Shown: in pieces, positions 25,772-36,545 of the stretch
How the letters are laid out: each line of letters begins with the position of its first letter
Numbering within the stretch: the stretch's first letter is position 1
Assembly (NCBI RefSeq): GCF_003074055.1
Contig: NZ_CP029043.1
Span: 2,410,501 to 2,474,500, forward strand
DNA: 64,000 nt
Reading direction: 5' to 3'
DNA from: Streptomyces nigra
GTDB lineage: Bacteria > Actinomycetota > Actinomycetes > Streptomycetales > Streptomycetaceae
Made by a program: the position numbers and the translations under genes
The notes under the pieces: model-generated
Told to the model about the DNA's origin: nothing
The model's input: the letters and a program-made list of their open reading frames with translations, nothing else
The model's database searches: none

Positions 25772-28026
25772 GTGAGCATCCTCCGGCTTCCCCGCCTGCG
25801 GTTCCTGCGCCGCCGGCGCCGGGTGTCACGGTTCTCGGGCGACTGGGTGGACACGGTCCCGGCGAGCTGCGGGTCCGGTTCGGTCTCGTTCTTCTGGGTG
25901 GCGCGCTGCTCCTTGGCCGGGTCCTTGGAGACCTTCGGCGAGGAGATGGTGCCGTCGGTGCGGACCTTCGGCAGCTTCTTCTGCGGGCTGGGCAGCAGCG
26001 CGTTCTTCTTGTCGATGGTGCCGTCGTCGGCGACGCCGTACAGGGCGTCGTAGATGTTGCGGACGGCGGGGCCGGAGGCGCCGGAACCCGTACCACCCTG
26101 GGAGATCGTCATGACGACCGAGTAGTCCTTGGTGTACGTCGCGAACCACGAGGTGGTCTGCTTGCCGTAGACCTCGGCGGTACCGGTCTTGGCGTGCATG
26201 GGGATCTTGTCCTGGGGCCAGCCGACGTCGGCGAACCGCCAGGCGGCGGTACCGCGGGTGGCGACTCCGGCGAGGGCGTCGTCCATCTCGGCGAGCGTCT
26301 TACGGCTTATCGGCAGCTTGCCGTGCGACGTGGGCTTCAGCTCCTCGACGGTCCTGCCGTCGGCGCTGAGCACGGCCTTGCCGACGGTGGGGTCGTAGAG
26401 CGTGCCGCCGTTGGAGATGGCCGCGTAGATCGTGGCCATCTGGATCGGGGTGACGAGGGTGTCGCCCTGGCCGATGGAGTAGTTGACGGAGTCACCCGCG
26501 CGCAGCCGGTTGCCTTCGAGGCAGTTCTCGTAGGCGATCTGCTCGGCGTAGGAGCCGCCCTTCTTGCCGTACTTGCACCAGGCGTCCTTGTTGGCCTTCC
26601 AGTAGTCCTGCTTCCACTTGCGGTCGGGGACGCGGCCCGTGACCTCGTTGGGCAGGTCGATACCGGTCTCGGCGCCGAGGCCGAACTGGTGGGCGGTCTT
26701 GTAGAACCAGTCCTTGGCGTTCTTCTTCGGCTTGGTGCCGCCGTCGCGCTTCCACTCCTGGTGGGAGAGCCGGTAGAAGACGGTGTCGCAGGACACCTCC
26801 AGGGCGCGGCCGAGGCTGATGCCGCCGTAGCTCTGGGACTCGAAGTTCTTGAAGACCTGGCCGCCGATCGAGTACGAGCTGGAGCATTCGTAGGGGCCGT
26901 CGAAGGAGTACCCGGCGTTGACCGCGGCAGCGGTCGGGATGACCTTGAAGATCGAGCCGGGTGCCGACTGGCCCTGGATGGCGCGGTTGAGCAGCGGGTA
27001 GTTGGAGGACTTGCCCGTGAGCTGCTTGTAGTCCTTCGCGGAGATGCCGCCCACCCAGGCGTTGGGGTCGTAGGTGGGGTTGGAGGCCATCGCGACGATG
27101 CGGCCGGTCTTGGCCTCCATCACCACGACCGCGCCCGAGTCGGCCTTGTACGGCTCGTTGGTGTTGCGGTCCCACTCCTTGCGGGCCTGCTTCATGGCCT
27201 CGTTCAGCTCGTACTCGGCGACCCGCTGGACGCGGGCGTCGATGCTGGTGACGAGGTTGGCGCCGGGCTGGGCGGGGTCCGCCTCGGCCTCGCCGATGAC
27301 CCGGCCGAGGTTGTCGACCTCGTAGCGGGTGACGCCGGCCTTGCCGCGCAGCGCCTTGTCGTACTGCCGCTCGAGGCCGGAGCGGCCGACCTGGTCGGAG
27401 CGCAGATACGGGGAGTCGGTGTCCTGGGCCTGCTGGAGCTCCTCGTCGGTGACCGGGGAGAGGTAGCCGAGGACCTGGGCGGTGTTGGCGCCGCCGGGGC
27501 TCGGGTACCGGCGCAGGGCCTGGGGTTCGGCGGTGATGCCGGGGAAGTCCTCGGCGCGCTCGCGGATCTGGAGGGCCTGCTTGGGGGTGGCCTCGTCGGT
27601 GATGGGGATCGGCTGGTAGGGCGAGCCGTTCCAGCAGGGCTGGGGGGTCTTGGAGTCGCAGAGGCGGACCTTCTCCATGACCTCGGCGGGCTTCATGCCG
27701 AGCACGCCGGCCAGCTTGGCGAGGACGGCCTTGCCGTCGTCGGGCATCTTCAGCAGGTCGGTGCGGGAGGCGGAGACCACGAGCCGGGTCTCGTTGTCCG
27801 CGAGGGGCACGCCGCGGGCGTCCAGGATCGAGCCGCGGACGGCGGGCTGGACGACCTGCTGGACGTGGTTGCCCGACGCCTCCTTGGCGTAGGCCTCGCC
27901 CTCGCGGATCTGGAGGTACCACAGGCGTCCGCCGAGGGTGCCCAGAAGGGAGAGGACGAGGATCTGGATGACGACGAGCCGGATCTGGACGCGGGGCGTC
28001 CGGCCGGTCTCGGGAATGTTGCTCAC
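25768..28026 (-). CDS. mrdA: Penicillin-binding protein 2
   Basis: A 752-residue class B transpeptidase that cross-links peptidoglycan made by RodA. One membrane helix lies near residues 15-35, followed by the PBP dimerisation domain. The active serine is in GSIFK near residue 357, SVN lies downstream, and HAKTGTAEV near 612. The C-terminal tail ends in basic residues (RRRRRRNRRRGSRR), unusual and possibly wall-binding. The GTG at 28026 gives an N-terminus with a charged lead followed by the membrane anchor. The gene follows mreD by 181 bp. Confidence 0.95.
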   Translation of the reverse strand: MSNIPETGRTPRVQIRLVVIQILVLSLLGTLGGRLWYLQIREGEAYAKEASGNHVQQVVQPAVRGSILDARGVPLADNETRLVVSASRTDLLKMPDDGKAVLAKLAGVLGMKPAEVMEKVRLCDSKTPQPCWNGSPYQPIPITDEATPKQALQIRERAEDFPGITAEPQALRRYPSPGGANTAQVLGYLSPVTDEELQQAQDTDSPYLRSDQVGRSGLERQYDKALRGKAGVTRYEVDNLGRVIGEAEADPAQPGANLVTSIDARVQRVAEYELNEAMKQARKEWDRNTNEPYKADSGAVVVMEAKTGRIVAMASNPTYDPNAWVGGISAKDYKQLTGKSSNYPLLNRAIQGQSAPGSIFKVIPTAAAVNAGYSFDGPYECSSSYSIGGQVFKNFESQSYGGISLGRALEVSCDTVFYRLSHQEWKRDGGTKPKKNAKDWFYKTAHQFGLGAETGIDLPNEVTGRVPDRKWKQDYWKANKDAWCKYGKKGGSYAEQIAYENCLEGNRLRAGDSVNYSIGQGDTLVTPIQMATIYAAISNGGTLYDPTVGKAVLSADGRTVEELKPTSHGKLPISRKTLAEMDDALAGVATRGTAAWRFADVGWPQDKIPMHAKTGTAEVYGKQTTSWFATYTKDYSVVMTISQGGTGSGASGPAVRNIYDALYGVADDGTIDKKNALLPSPQKKLPKVRTDGTISSPKVSKDPAKEQRATQKNETEPDPQLAGTVSTQSPENRDTRRRRRRNRRRGSRRMLT

Positions 28027-28207
28027 TGCGGCTGCCTCCCCCTCTCCCTGTGTGGGCCGGTGTGCGTGGGCCGATGCGCGTCGGACGGCGCGATGACGGA
28101 CGTCTGTGCGGATGGTCCGTATGGCTGTGCGTGTACGAGTGTGGAACGTCCCGTCCGCGAGCCGGGGTTCCCTTCCGGCTCACCCGTCCGGGTGAACTCC
28201 GCGGGCC

Positions 28208-28879
28208 TCACAGGCGCTTGACCCCCTTGATGCGTCCGGCGCGTGCCGTGCGCGCCCGGACCGTGCGGACCTTCAGGCCGCCCCGCTGGCCGCCGATCCG
28301 CAGACCGGTGCCGCCGGAGAGCCAGCCGGAGGAGATGTCGGCCTTCTTCGCCTGGGTGCTGGTCTCGGCGAGCGGGTCGTTCTCCGCGCGCCGGGCCAGC
28401 GCCATGATCCCGGGGACGACGAACGGCGCGAGCAGCAGGTCGTAGAGCGCCGCCGTGAACAGGAGGCTGCCGAGGCCCACATGACGGGCGGTGGTGTCGC
28501 CGACGAGCGCGCCGACGCCCGCGTACAGCAGCGTCGTGCCGAGCGCGGCGACGACCACGACGACCATGGGCCCGGTGGCCGACTTGAGCTTGCCGTTGTC
28601 CGGTTTGAACAGGCCGGCGAGATAACCGATGACGCACAGCACCAGCGCGTAGCGGCCGGCGGCGTGGTCGGCGGGCGGGGCGAGGTCGGCGAGCAGACCG
28701 GCGCCGAAGCCGATGAGGGCGCCGCCGACATGGCCGTAGACCAGGGCGAGGCCGAGGACGGTCAGGAGCAGCAGGTCCGGGACGGCGCCGGGCAGATGGA
28801 GCCGGGCGAGGACGCTCACCTGGACGACCAGGGCGACGACGACCAGGGAGGTGGAGAGCAGGATCCGGTTGACGCGCAT
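28208..28879 (-). CDS. mreD: Rod shape-determining protein MreD
   Basis: A 223-residue integral membrane protein with about five helices, the usual MreD topology, starting RVNRILLSTSLVVVALVVQ. The gene lies 9 bp after mreC. Its C-terminal 50 residues form an Arg/Lys-rich cytoplasmic tail (RTVRARTARAGRIKGVKRL), longer than in rod-shaped model bacteria. MreD is part of the elongasome; in Streptomyces, Mre proteins thicken the spore envelope rather than drive rod growth. Confidence 0.93.
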   Translation of the reverse strand: MRVNRILLSTSLVVVALVVQVSVLARLHLPGAVPDLLLLTVLGLALVYGHVGGALIGFGAGLLADLAPPADHAAGRYALVLCVIGYLAGLFKPDNGKLKSATGPMVVVVVAALGTTLLYAGVGALVGDTTARHVGLGSLLFTAALYDLLLAPFVVPGIMALARRAENDPLAETSTQAKKADISSGWLSGGTGLRIGGQRGGLKVRTVRARTARAGRIKGVKRL

Positions 28880-28888
28880 GAGCAGCTC

Positions 28889-29911
28889 CTACTGGTCTTG
28901 CTCGTACTGGTACAGGTCGTCGGCGCGGGGCCGCAGGCCCCCGGCCAGGGGCTGGTCCTGGGTGTCGCCCTGCTGTTGCTGCCCGTCGCCCTCCGGCACC
29001 TCGGCGCCCGGCGTCACGGTGACCGTGACGGTCGGCGTGGGCTTCGGCTTGGGCTTGTCGGGCAGCACCGTGTCGCGCGGGTCCTTCTTCGGCGCCTGGA
29101 CGACGACGCCCACGACGTCGAGCTTGGAGAAGCCGACGTACGGCGTCACGTACAGGGTGCGGGTCAGACCGCCGCCGGACGGGTCGACGCGGGAGACGAC
29201 ACCGACGGGGACGCCGGGGACGAACGGCTTGTCGGCCTGCGAGCCGAAGGTGACGAGCCGGTCGCCCTTCTTCACCTCGGCCTTGCCGTTGAGGAGTTCT
29301 ACCCGCAGCGGGCGGTCACCCTGGCCGGAGGCGAAGCCGAGTTCGTCGGTGGACTCCATACGGGTGCCGACGGTGAAGTCGGGGTCGTTGGCGAGCAGGA
29401 CCGTCGCGGTGTTGGGGCCGACGGTGGTGACGCGGCCGACCAGTCCGTCGCCGTTCAGGACGGTCATGTCGCGTTCGATGCCGTCCTCGGCGCCGGCGTC
29501 GATGGTGATGGTCCAGGAGAAGCCCTGGGCCGCTCCTATCGCGATGACCTGGGCGCCCTTGATGCCGTACTGGCCCTCGCCGGCGACCTTCAGCATCTTG
29601 TCGAGCTGCTTGAGGCGGCTGCGGTTGCGGTCGTCGCTGCCGAGCTTCGCCTTGAGGGCCGCGTTCTCCTGCTCCAGGCGCGCGAGCCGGTCGTGGCGCT
29701 CGCCGGAGTCGCGGATGGCGGCGACCGCGTTGCCGACCGGGTTCACCGCGGACGACACACCGTCCTCCACCGGGCCGAAGACGGTGGCGGCGGCCTGGCG
29801 GGCACCGTCGACCGGGGAGTCCTCACCGCCGCGGATGTCCACCGTGATCAGTGCGAACGCGATGGCGACCAGCAGCACCAGGAGCAGCCGGCTCTCTCGT
29901 GTGTCCCTCAC
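28889..29911 (-). CDS. mreC: Rod shape-determining protein MreC
   Basis: A 340-residue bitopic protein: a membrane anchor at about 6-24 (RLLLVLLVAIAFALITVDI), a coiled coil at about 65-95 (RLARLEQENAALKAKL), then the paired beta-barrel domain with VIAIGAAQGFSWTITIDAG and GLVGRVTTVGPNTA. The C-terminal 60 residues are Pro/Thr/Lys- then Gln-rich and disordered. MreC bridges the MreB filament to PBP2/RodA. It is separated from mreB by a terminator at 30009-30044. Confidence 0.95.
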   Translation of the reverse strand: MRDTRESRLLLVLLVAIAFALITVDIRGGEDSPVDGARQAAATVFGPVEDGVSSAVNPVGNAVAAIRDSGERHDRLARLEQENAALKAKLGSDDRNRSRLKQLDKMLKVAGEGQYGIKGAQVIAIGAAQGFSWTITIDAGAEDGIERDMTVLNGDGLVGRVTTVGPNTATVLLANDPDFTVGTRMESTDELGFASGQGDRPLRVELLNGKAEVKKGDRLVTFGSQADKPFVPGVPVGVVSRVDPSGGGLTRTLYVTPYVGFSKLDVVGVVVQAPKKDPRDTVLPDKPKPKPTPTVTVTVTPGAEVPEGDGQQQQGDTQDQPLAGGLRPRADDLYQYEQDQ

Positions 29912-30008
29912 GTGCGGCGGCCGTGCCCTTCCTCATTGGAATGTGCGGGGGTTGGGGTGTTCAGCTGTGGGGAGGCATATGCGCGAGCTTAAGCCTCCGA
30001 ATCAACGA

Positions 30009-30044
30009 TCCGCCGCACGAGAGGCGGTCGTCTCGTACGGCGGA
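30009..30044 (-). terminator. Terminator between mreB and mreC
   Basis: A 14-bp stem with one G-T pair (30009-30022 with 30031-30044) and an 8-nt loop begins 15 bp after the mreB stop. It implies that mreB can be transcribed separately from mreC-mreD-mrdA-rodA. Confidence 0.8.
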
Positions 30045-30058
30045 ACGAAAGCGTTACG

Positions 30059-31090
30059 TCATCTGCGCGGCTGGGCGTCGAGCACCTGCTGCAGCGCCTC
30101 GAACTCCTCGACGCACTTGCCGGATCCGAGCGCCACGCTGTCCAGCGGGTCCTCGGCGATGTGGATCGGCATGCCCGTCTCGCGGCGCAGCCGCTCGTCG
30201 AGGCCGCGCAGCAGGGCGCCGCCGCCGGTCAGGACGATTCCCCGGTCCATGATGTCGCCGGACAGCTCCGGCGGGCACTTGTCGAGGGTCGTCTTGACGG
30301 CGTCCACGATGGCGTTGACCGGTTCCTCGATGGCCTTGCGTACTTCGGCCGCGGAGATGACGACGGTCTTCGGCAGTCCGGAGACGAGGTCCCGGCCGCG
30401 GATTTCGGTGTGCTCGTCGGAGTCGAGGTCGTACGCCGAGCCGATCGTGATCTTGATCTGTTCGGCCGTGCGCTCACCCAGCAGGAGCGAGTACTCCTTC
30501 TTGATGTGCTGGATGATCGCGTTGTCCAGCTCGTCGCCCGCGACCCGGATGGACTGGGCGGTGACGATGCCGCCGAGGGAGATGACCGCGACCTCCGTGG
30601 TGCCGCCGCCGATGTCCACCACCATGTTGCCCGTGGCCTCGTGGACCGGCAGGCCGGAGCCGATGGCCGCGGCCATGGGCTCCTCGATGATGTGCACCTG
30701 GCGGGCGCCGGCCTGGGACGACGCCTCGATGACGGCGCGGCGCTCGACGCCGGTGATGCCCGAGGGCACACAGACGACGACCCGCGGACGAGCCAGATAC
30801 CGCCGCTTGTGGATCTTCAGGATGAAGTAGCGGAGCATCCGCTCGGTGATCTCGAAGTCGGCGATGACGCCGTCCTTCAGCGGCCGCACGGCCACGATGT
30901 TGCCCGGCGTGCGCCCGATCATCTTCTTCGCCTCGGCGCCGACCGCGAGGATGCCACCGGTGTTGGTGTTGATCGCGACGACGGACGGCTCGTTGAGTAC
31001 GATCCCGCGACCCCTGACGTACACCAGCGTGTTGGCGGTCCCGAGGTCGACAGCCATGTCACGGCCGATGAACGACATTGAGTTCCCCAT
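30059..31090 (-). CDS. mreB: Actin-like rod shape-determining protein MreB
   Basis: A 343-residue bacterial actin. ATP-binding motifs are present: [11 protein letters not shown] (phosphate 1), [15 protein letters not shown] (phosphate 2) and [11 protein letters not shown] (adenosine). The ATG at 31090 ([16 protein letters not shown]) matches the S. coelicolor MreB I remember, although the frame is open to 31171. MreB polymerises at the membrane and localises to sporulation septa in Streptomyces. The 255 bp upstream contain no other gene and should carry its promoters. Confidence 0.98.
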   Translation of the reverse strand: MGNSMSFIGRDMAVDLGTANTLVYVRGRGIVLNEPSVVAINTNTGGILAVGAEAKKMIGRTPGNIVAVRPLKDGVIADFEITERMLRYFILKIHKRRYLARPRVVVCVPSGITGVERRAVIEASSQAGARQVHIIEEPMAAAIGSGLPVHEATGNMVVDIGGGTTEVAVISLGGIVTAQSIRVAGDELDNAIIQHIKKEYSLLLGERTAEQIKITIGSAYDLDSDEHTEIRGRDLVSGLPKTVVISAAEVRKAIEEPVNAIVDAVKTTLDKCPPELSGDIMDRGIVLTGGGALLRGLDERLRRETGMPIHIAEDPLDSVALGSGKCVEEFEALQQVLDAQPRR

Positions 31091-31312
31091 CAGGATTCGT
31101 CTGGCCTTCCTGGGAGCGTTTGACGGCATTTCAGGTCGGCGAAGTGGGTGCTGTGACGTGAAGGCTTCCATCGTAGACGCGCCTGCACGAACACTGCGGG
31201 AGGGTCTCCGCCATTGTCAGCAGATGGCGAGGCGCCCCGCTTGTGGAGACGGGCCATCGGGGGCACTCGTTCCCCCGATCGCCCGGCATATGCCACAGGC
31301 GGCAGATTACCT

Positions 31313-31339
31313 GCGGCCGCCCCTCTTGGGGAGCGGCCG
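31313..31339 (-). terminator. Terminator after ndk
   Basis: A GC-rich hairpin (ggccgc-cccc with gggg-a-gcggcc, one bulged base) begins 7 bp past the ndk stop codon and separates it from mreB. Confidence 0.7.
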
Positions 31340-31345
31340 GTGGGG

Positions 31346-31759
31346 TCAGGCTCGGCCCGGGAAGAAAATCTTGACCTCGCGCTCGGCGGACTCCTCGGAG
31401 TCGGAGGCGTGGATCAGGTTCTCCCGCACGATCACACCGTAGTCACCGCGGATGGAGCCCGGCGCGGCGGCGATCGGGTCGGTGGGTCCGGCGAGCTGGC
31501 GCAGCCCCTCGATGACCCGCTCGCCCTCGACGATCAGGGCGACGACCGGACCGGACGCCATGAACTCCACGAGCGGCTCGTAGAAGGGCTTGCCCTTGTG
31601 CTCGCCGTAGTGCTGCTCCAGCGTGTCCTGGTCCAGGGTGCGCAGCTCCAGCGCGGTGATCTGCCAGCCGGCCTTGCGCTCGATACGGCTGATGATCTCG
31701 CCGGTCAGGCCTCGACGGACGGCGTCGGGCTTGAGCAGGACGAGGGTGCGCTGGGTCAC
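31346..31759 (-). CDS. ndk: Nucleoside-diphosphate kinase
   Basis: A 137-residue NDPK that transfers the gamma phosphate from ATP to other NDPs through a phosphohistidine. The catalytic His is in NLIHASDSEESAERE near residue 117, and KPDAVRRGL near the N-terminus is typical. The GTG at 31759 begins TQRTLVLLKPDA. It is last in the valS-folC-DUF4233-ndk series. Confidence 0.98.
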   Translation of the reverse strand: MTQRTLVLLKPDAVRRGLTGEIISRIERKAGWQITALELRTLDQDTLEQHYGEHKGKPFYEPLVEFMASGPVVALIVEGERVIEGLRQLAGPTDPIAAAPGSIRGDYGVIVRENLIHASDSEESAEREVKIFFPGRA

Positions 31760-31830
31760 GGAAGGGCTCCTTCTTACTGCGTACTGCGGGGTGCGGTGGG
31801 AAGAGGTTACAGGGCGTGTCCAGGCGCCCG

Positions 31831-32187
31831 TTACGCAGCGTCAGGTGTGGAGGAGTCGGCCTGCGCGGCGAATCTCGCCTTCGCCTCGTCGACCTTGCGG
31901 CCGTAGTGCACCGAGGCCCACCACAGCGCCGCGAAGATGACGCCGAGCACGAACATCATGGGCACGACGAGGCCGGACGCGATGAGCGCGACCTGCAGGG
32001 CCCAGCCCAGCGCGACACCGCCGGGGCGGGTCACCAGACCGCACAGCAGCACGCACAGGAACATCGCGATGCCGCTGACCGTCCACACGGTCGCCATCGA
32101 CAGGTCCGGGTCCTTCATGGCGACCAGACCGGCGAAGCCGATGACGAAGAACTCGCCGATCAGCGTCGAGGAACAGAGCGTACGCAT
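31831..32187 (-). CDS. DUF4233 membrane protein
   Basis: A 118-residue protein with four predicted membrane helices (for example FFVIGFAGLVAM, VSGIAMFLCVLLCGLV, ALQVALIASGLVVPMMFVLG) and a short charged C-terminus. It matches actinobacterial DUF4233, a family of unknown function almost always found directly after folC. Its start lies 6 bp past the folC stop, so they are co-translated. Confidence 0.85.
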   Translation of the reverse strand: MRTLCSSTLIGEFFVIGFAGLVAMKDPDLSMATVWTVSGIAMFLCVLLCGLVTRPGGVALGWALQVALIASGLVVPMMFVLGVIFAALWWASVHYGRKVDEAKARFAAQADSSTPDAA

Positions 32188-32193
32188 CGGAAC

Positions 32194-33696
32194 TCAGCCC
32201 TTCCCGAGCAGCAGCCGGGCCTCGCCGACCGTGATGACGGACCCGGTGACGAGGACACCGCCGCCGGTGAACTCGCCCTCCTCCTCGGCCAGCGTGATCG
32301 CGGCCTCCAGGGCGTCCGGCAGCCGGGGCTCGACCTGGACGCGCTCGTCGCCGAACACCTCGACGGCGATGGCCGCGAGTTCGTCGGCGTCCATGGCGCG
32401 GTGCGAGGTGTTCTGGGTGACGACGATCTCGGCGAAGATCGGCTCGAACGCCTCCAGCAGGCCCCGGACGTTCTTGTCGGCGCTGGTGCCGACGACGCCG
32501 ATCAGACGGCTGAAGTCGAACGCCTCCCCGATCGCCTCGGCGGTCACCCGGGCGCCCGCCGGGTTGTGGGCGGCGTCCAGGACGACGGTCGGCGAGCGCC
32601 GGACGACCTCCATGCGGCCCGGGGAGGCGACGGCGGCGAACGCCTTGCGGACGGCGTCGATGTCGAGCGGTTCGGCGCGGGCGGCGCCCACCCCGAAGAA
32701 CGCCTCGACGGCGGCGAGGGCGACGGCGGCGTTGTGCGCCTGGTGGGCGCCGTGCAGCGGGAGGTAGACCTCGGGGTACTCGCCGCCCAGGCCGCGCAGG
32801 GTGACGAGCTGGCCGCCGACGGCGACCTGACGGGCGACGACCCCGAACTCCAGACCCTCGCGGGCCACGGTGGCGTCGACCTCCACGGCCTTCTTCAGCA
32901 GCACCTGCGCGGCGTCCACCGGCTGCTGGGCCATGATCACGGTGGCGCCCTGCTTGACGACGCCGCCCTTCTCCCCGGCGATCTCACCGGGCGTGGAACC
33001 GAGCCGGTCGGTGTGGTCGAGGTCGATCGGCGTCACGACGGCGACGTCCCCGTCGATCACGTTGGTGGCGTCCCAGGAGCCGCCCATGCCGACCTCGACG
33101 ACGGCGACGTCGACGGGCGCGTCCGCGAAGGCGGCGTACGCCATGCCCGTGAGCACCTCGAAGAACGACAGGCGGAACTCCTGCGAGGAGTCGACCATCT
33201 CGATGTACGGCTTGATGTCCTGGTACGTCTCGATGAAGCGCTCGGCGGAGATCGGGGCGCCGTCCAGGCTGATCCGCTCGGTGATCGACTGGACGTGCGG
33301 CGAGGTGTAGCGGCCGGTGCGCAGCTCGAAGGCGCCGAGCAGGGCCTCGATCATGCGGGCCGTCGACGTCTTGCCATTGGTGCCCGTGATGTGGATCGAC
33401 GGGTACGACCGCTGGGGCTCGCCCAGCAGGTCCATGAGCGCGGCGATACGGGCGACCGAGGGCTCCAGTTTGGTCTCGCCCCAGCGGGTCGCCAGCTCCG
33501 CCTCGACCTCGCGCAGGGCCTTGTCGACCTCGGGGTCCTCGGGGCGGGCGGGCACGTCGGCCTGCGGCGGCCCGCCCTGGGTGCGCAGGGTGCGGCTGCC
33601 GGCCTCGATGACGGCGAGGTCCGGGTCGCGGTCGGTCTCCTCCGCGATGATCTCGTCGAAGGAGTCGAGGGGGTCGGGCTCGTTCTGGTCGCTCAC
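32194..33696 (-). CDS. folC: Bifunctional folylpolyglutamate/dihydrofolate synthase
   Basis: A 500-residue Mur-ligase-family enzyme that adds glutamate to dihydropteroate and extends polyglutamate tails on folates. The ATP P-loop is ITGTNGKTSTARM near residue 100, followed by FFEVLTGMAYAAFAD and VEVGMGGSWDATNV, with LDAAHNPAGA later. A 65-residue acidic N-terminal extension precedes the core, common in Streptomyces. It follows valS after a terminator at 33737-33766. Confidence 0.95.
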   Translation of the reverse strand: MSDQNEPDPLDSFDEIIAEETDRDPDLAVIEAGSRTLRTQGGPPQADVPARPEDPEVDKALREVEAELATRWGETKLEPSVARIAALMDLLGEPQRSYPSIHITGTNGKTSTARMIEALLGAFELRTGRYTSPHVQSITERISLDGAPISAERFIETYQDIKPYIEMVDSSQEFRLSFFEVLTGMAYAAFADAPVDVAVVEVGMGGSWDATNVIDGDVAVVTPIDLDHTDRLGSTPGEIAGEKGGVVKQGATVIMAQQPVDAAQVLLKKAVEVDATVAREGLEFGVVARQVAVGGQLVTLRGLGGEYPEVYLPLHGAHQAHNAAVALAAVEAFFGVGAARAEPLDIDAVRKAFAAVASPGRMEVVRRSPTVVLDAAHNPAGARVTAEAIGEAFDFSRLIGVVGTSADKNVRGLLEAFEPIFAEIVVTQNTSHRAMDADELAAIAVEVFGDERVQVEPRLPDALEAAITLAEEEGEFTGGGVLVTGSVITVGEARLLLGKG

Positions 33697-33736
33697 GGGG
33701 CCAGTCTACGGAGGCGGACCTGTGGACGTACGCGAA

Positions 33737-33766
33737 GGCCCCCGGTGCCCGAGAGCACCGGGGGCC
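33737..33766 (-). terminator. Terminator after valS
   Basis: A perfect 12-bp stem (ggcccccggtgc with gcaccgggggcc) with a 6-nt loop, 18 bp after the valS stop. Confidence 0.85.
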
Positions 33767-33784
33767 TGCTGACCGTCGTCCTGC

Positions 33785-36409
33785 CTACGCCTGGGGCAGG
33801 CGCTCCAGCTGGGCCGTGATGCGGGCGATGTCCTCGTCCGCCTTGGCGAGCCGGCCGCGGATCTTCTCCACGACCTGGTCGGGGGCCTTCGCCAGGAACG
33901 CCTCGTTGCCGAGCTTGGCGGTGGCCTGGGCCTTCTCCTTCTCGGCGGCGGCGAGGTCCTTGGCCAGGCGCTTGCGCTCGGCCGCGACGTCGATCACGCC
34001 GGACAGGTCGAGGGCGACCTCCGCGCCCTCGACCGGCAGCGTCGCCGTCGCCGTGAAGGCGTCGCCCTCCGGCTGGAGGCGGAGGAGCTGGCGGATGGCC
34101 GGCTCGTGCGCGGCGAGGGCCGTGCCGTCCATGGTGAGCCGGGCCGGGACCCGCTGGCCGGGCTGGAGGCCCTGGTCGGCGCGGAAGCGGCGGACCTCGG
34201 TGATGACGGACTGGAGCGACTCGATCTCCCGCTCGGCGTCCTGGTCGCGGAAGCCGCTGTCGGCGGGCCAGTCGGCGATCACGATGGACTCGCCGCCGGT
34301 CAGGGTGGTCCACAGGGTCTCGGTGACGAACGGGACCACCGGGTGCAGCAGCTTCAGCGTGACGTCGAGGACCTCGCCGAGGACGCGCTTGGAGACCTCG
34401 GCCGGCTCGCCGCCCGCCTGGAACGTCGTCTTGGACAGCTCGACGTACCAGTCGAAGACCTCGTCCCACGCGAAGTGGAACAGGGCGTCGGACAGCTTGG
34501 CGAACTGGAAGTCGTCGTAGAACGCGTCGACTTCGGCGACGACCGAGTTCAGGCGGGACAGGATCCAGCGGTCCGTCGAGGACATCTTCGACGCGTCGGG
34601 CAGCGGGCCCTCGACGGTCGCGCCGTTCATCAGCGCGAAGCGCGTGGCGTTCCAGATCTTGTTGGCGAAGTTGCGGGAGCCCTGGACCCAGTCCTCGCCG
34701 ATCGGGACGTCGACGCCGGGGTTGGCGCCGCGCGCGAGGGTGAAGCGGAGCGCGTCGGAGCCGTACTTGTCCATCCAGTCCAGCGGGTTGACCGCGTTGC
34801 CGAAGGACTTCGACATCTTCTTGCCGAACTGGTCGCGGACCATGCCGTGCAGGGCGATGGTGTGGAACGGCGGGGTGCCGTCCATCGCGTACAGGCCGAA
34901 CATCATCATCCGGGCGACCCAGAAGAAGAGGATGTCGTAGCCGGTGACCAGGACGGAGTTCGGGTAGAACTTCGCGAGCGACTCGGTCTGTTCGGGCCAG
35001 CCGAGCGTGGAGAACGGCCACAGGCCGGAGGAGAACCAGGTGTCGAGGACGTCGGTGTCCTGACGCCAGCCCTCGCCGCTCGGCGGCTCCTCGTCCGGTC
35101 CGACGCAGACGACCTCGCCGTTCGGGCCGTACCAGACCGGGATGCGGTGGCCCCACCACAACTGCCGCGAGATGCACCAGTCGTGGAGGTTGTCGACCCA
35201 GTCGAAGTACCGCTTCTCCATCTCCTGCGGGTGGATCTTGACCTTGCCGTCGCGGACCGCGTCGCCGGCGGCCTTGGCGAGCGGGCCGACCTTGACCCAC
35301 CACTGCATGGACAGGCGCGGCTCGATGGTGGTCTTGCAGCGCGAGCAGTGGCCGACGGAGTGGACGTACGGCCGCTTCTCGGCGACGATCCGGCCTTCGG
35401 CGCGCAGCGCGGCGACGATGGCGGAGCGGGCCTCGAGCCGGTCCAGGCCCTGGAAGGGGCCGTGGGCGGTGATGACCGCGTGCTCGTCCATGACCGTGAT
35501 GGCGGGCAGGTCGTGGCGCTGGCCGATCTCGAAGTCGTTCGGGTCGTGGGCCGGGGTCACCTTGACCGCGCCGGTGCCGAACTCGGGGTCGACGTGGGTG
35601 TCGGCGACGACCGGGATCGAGCGGTCGGTCAGCGGCAGCCTGATGAGCTTGCCGACCAGGTGCCTGTACCGCTCGTCGTCGGGGTGGACGGCGACGGCGG
35701 TGTCGCCGAGCATCGTCTCGGCGCGGGTCGTGGCGACGACGATGGTGTCGTCCCCCTCGCCGTACTTCATGGAGACGAGCTCGCCGTCGTCGTCCTGGTA
35801 CTCGACCTCGATGTCGGAGATCGCGGTCAGACAGCGCGGGCACCAGTTGATGATGCGCTCGGCGCGGTAGATCAGCTCGTCGTCGTAGAGCCGCTTGAAG
35901 ATGGTCTGGACGGCCTGGGAGAGGCCCTCGTCCATGGTGAAGCGCTCACGGGACCAGGCGACGCCGTCGCCGAGGCGGCGCATCTGGCCGGAGATCTGGC
36001 CGCCGGACTCGGCCTTCCACTTCCAGACGCGCTCGACGAACGCCTCACGGCCGAGGTCGTGGCGGGACTTGCCCTCCTTGCCGAGCTCGCGCTCGACGAC
36101 GTTCTGCGTGGCGATGCCGGCGTGGTCCATGCCGGGCTGCCACAGCGTCTCGTAGCCCTGCATGCGCTTGCGGCGGGTGAGGGCGTCGATCAGCGTGTGC
36201 TCGAAGGCGTGGCCCAGGTGCAGGCTGCCGGTGACGTTCGGCGGCGGGATGACGATGGTGTACGGCGGCTTGTCGCTCTTCTCGTCCGCCTCGAAGTAAC
36301 CGCGCTCCACCCAGCGCTCGTACAGCGGCCCCTCTACATCGGCCGGCGCGTACTGGGTCGGCAGTTCGGTGTCGGGCGCTGGTGGCTGCTGCTGAGCGTT
36401 CTCGGTCAC
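33785..36409 (-). CDS. valS: Valyl-tRNA synthetase
   Basis: An 874-residue class Ia synthetase charging tRNA-Val. The HIGH motif appears as [16 protein letters not shown] near residue 60, and KMSKS as [12 protein letters not shown] near 530. The CP1 editing domain lies between them ([17 protein letters not shown]). The C-terminal 70 residues form the expected coiled coil ([20 protein letters not shown]). No T-box leader was seen upstream. Confidence 0.98.
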   Translation of the reverse strand: MTENAQQQPPAPDTELPTQYAPADVEGPLYERWVERGYFEADEKSDKPPYTIVIPPPNVTGSLHLGHAFEHTLIDALTRRKRMQGYETLWQPGMDHAGIATQNVVERELGKEGKSRHDLGREAFVERVWKWKAESGGQISGQMRRLGDGVAWSRERFTMDEGLSQAVQTIFKRLYDDELIYRAERIINWCPRCLTAISDIEVEYQDDDGELVSMKYGEGDDTIVVATTRAETMLGDTAVAVHPDDERYRHLVGKLIRLPLTDRSIPVVADTHVDPEFGTGAVKVTPAHDPNDFEIGQRHDLPAITVMDEHAVITAHGPFQGLDRLEARSAIVAALRAEGRIVAEKRPYVHSVGHCSRCKTTIEPRLSMQWWVKVGPLAKAAGDAVRDGKVKIHPQEMEKRYFDWVDNLHDWCISRQLWWGHRIPVWYGPNGEVVCVGPDEEPPSGEGWRQDTDVLDTWFSSGLWPFSTLGWPEQTESLAKFYPNSVLVTGYDILFFWVARMMMFGLYAMDGTPPFHTIALHGMVRDQFGKKMSKSFGNAVNPLDWMDKYGSDALRFTLARGANPGVDVPIGEDWVQGSRNFANKIWNATRFALMNGATVEGPLPDASKMSSTDRWILSRLNSVVAEVDAFYDDFQFAKLSDALFHFAWDEVFDWYVELSKTTFQAGGEPAEVSKRVLGEVLDVTLKLLHPVVPFVTETLWTTLTGGESIVIADWPADSGFRDQDAEREIESLQSVITEVRRFRADQGLQPGQRVPARLTMDGTALAAHEPAIRQLLRLQPEGDAFTATATLPVEGAEVALDLSGVIDVAAERKRLAKDLAAAEKEKAQATAKLGNEAFLAKAPDQVVEKIRGRLAKADEDIARITAQLERLPQA

Positions 36410-36545
36410 GAGCTCAGTTTAGGGGTGTCTCGGCCGTGTCCCGAAACGCCTTTGTTCTGTAACGGTGGGGACCCCGATGCCGTGGGACCGACGACTCTGC
36501 GCCAGGATGTCAGGAACACATAAGCATCTGGAGGGGAACCCAGAA

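Noticed and set aside
36410..36545. T-box leader for valS
   Set aside because: No AGGGUGGNACCGCG-like element or specifier stem; actinobacterial T-boxes are mostly confined to ileS.
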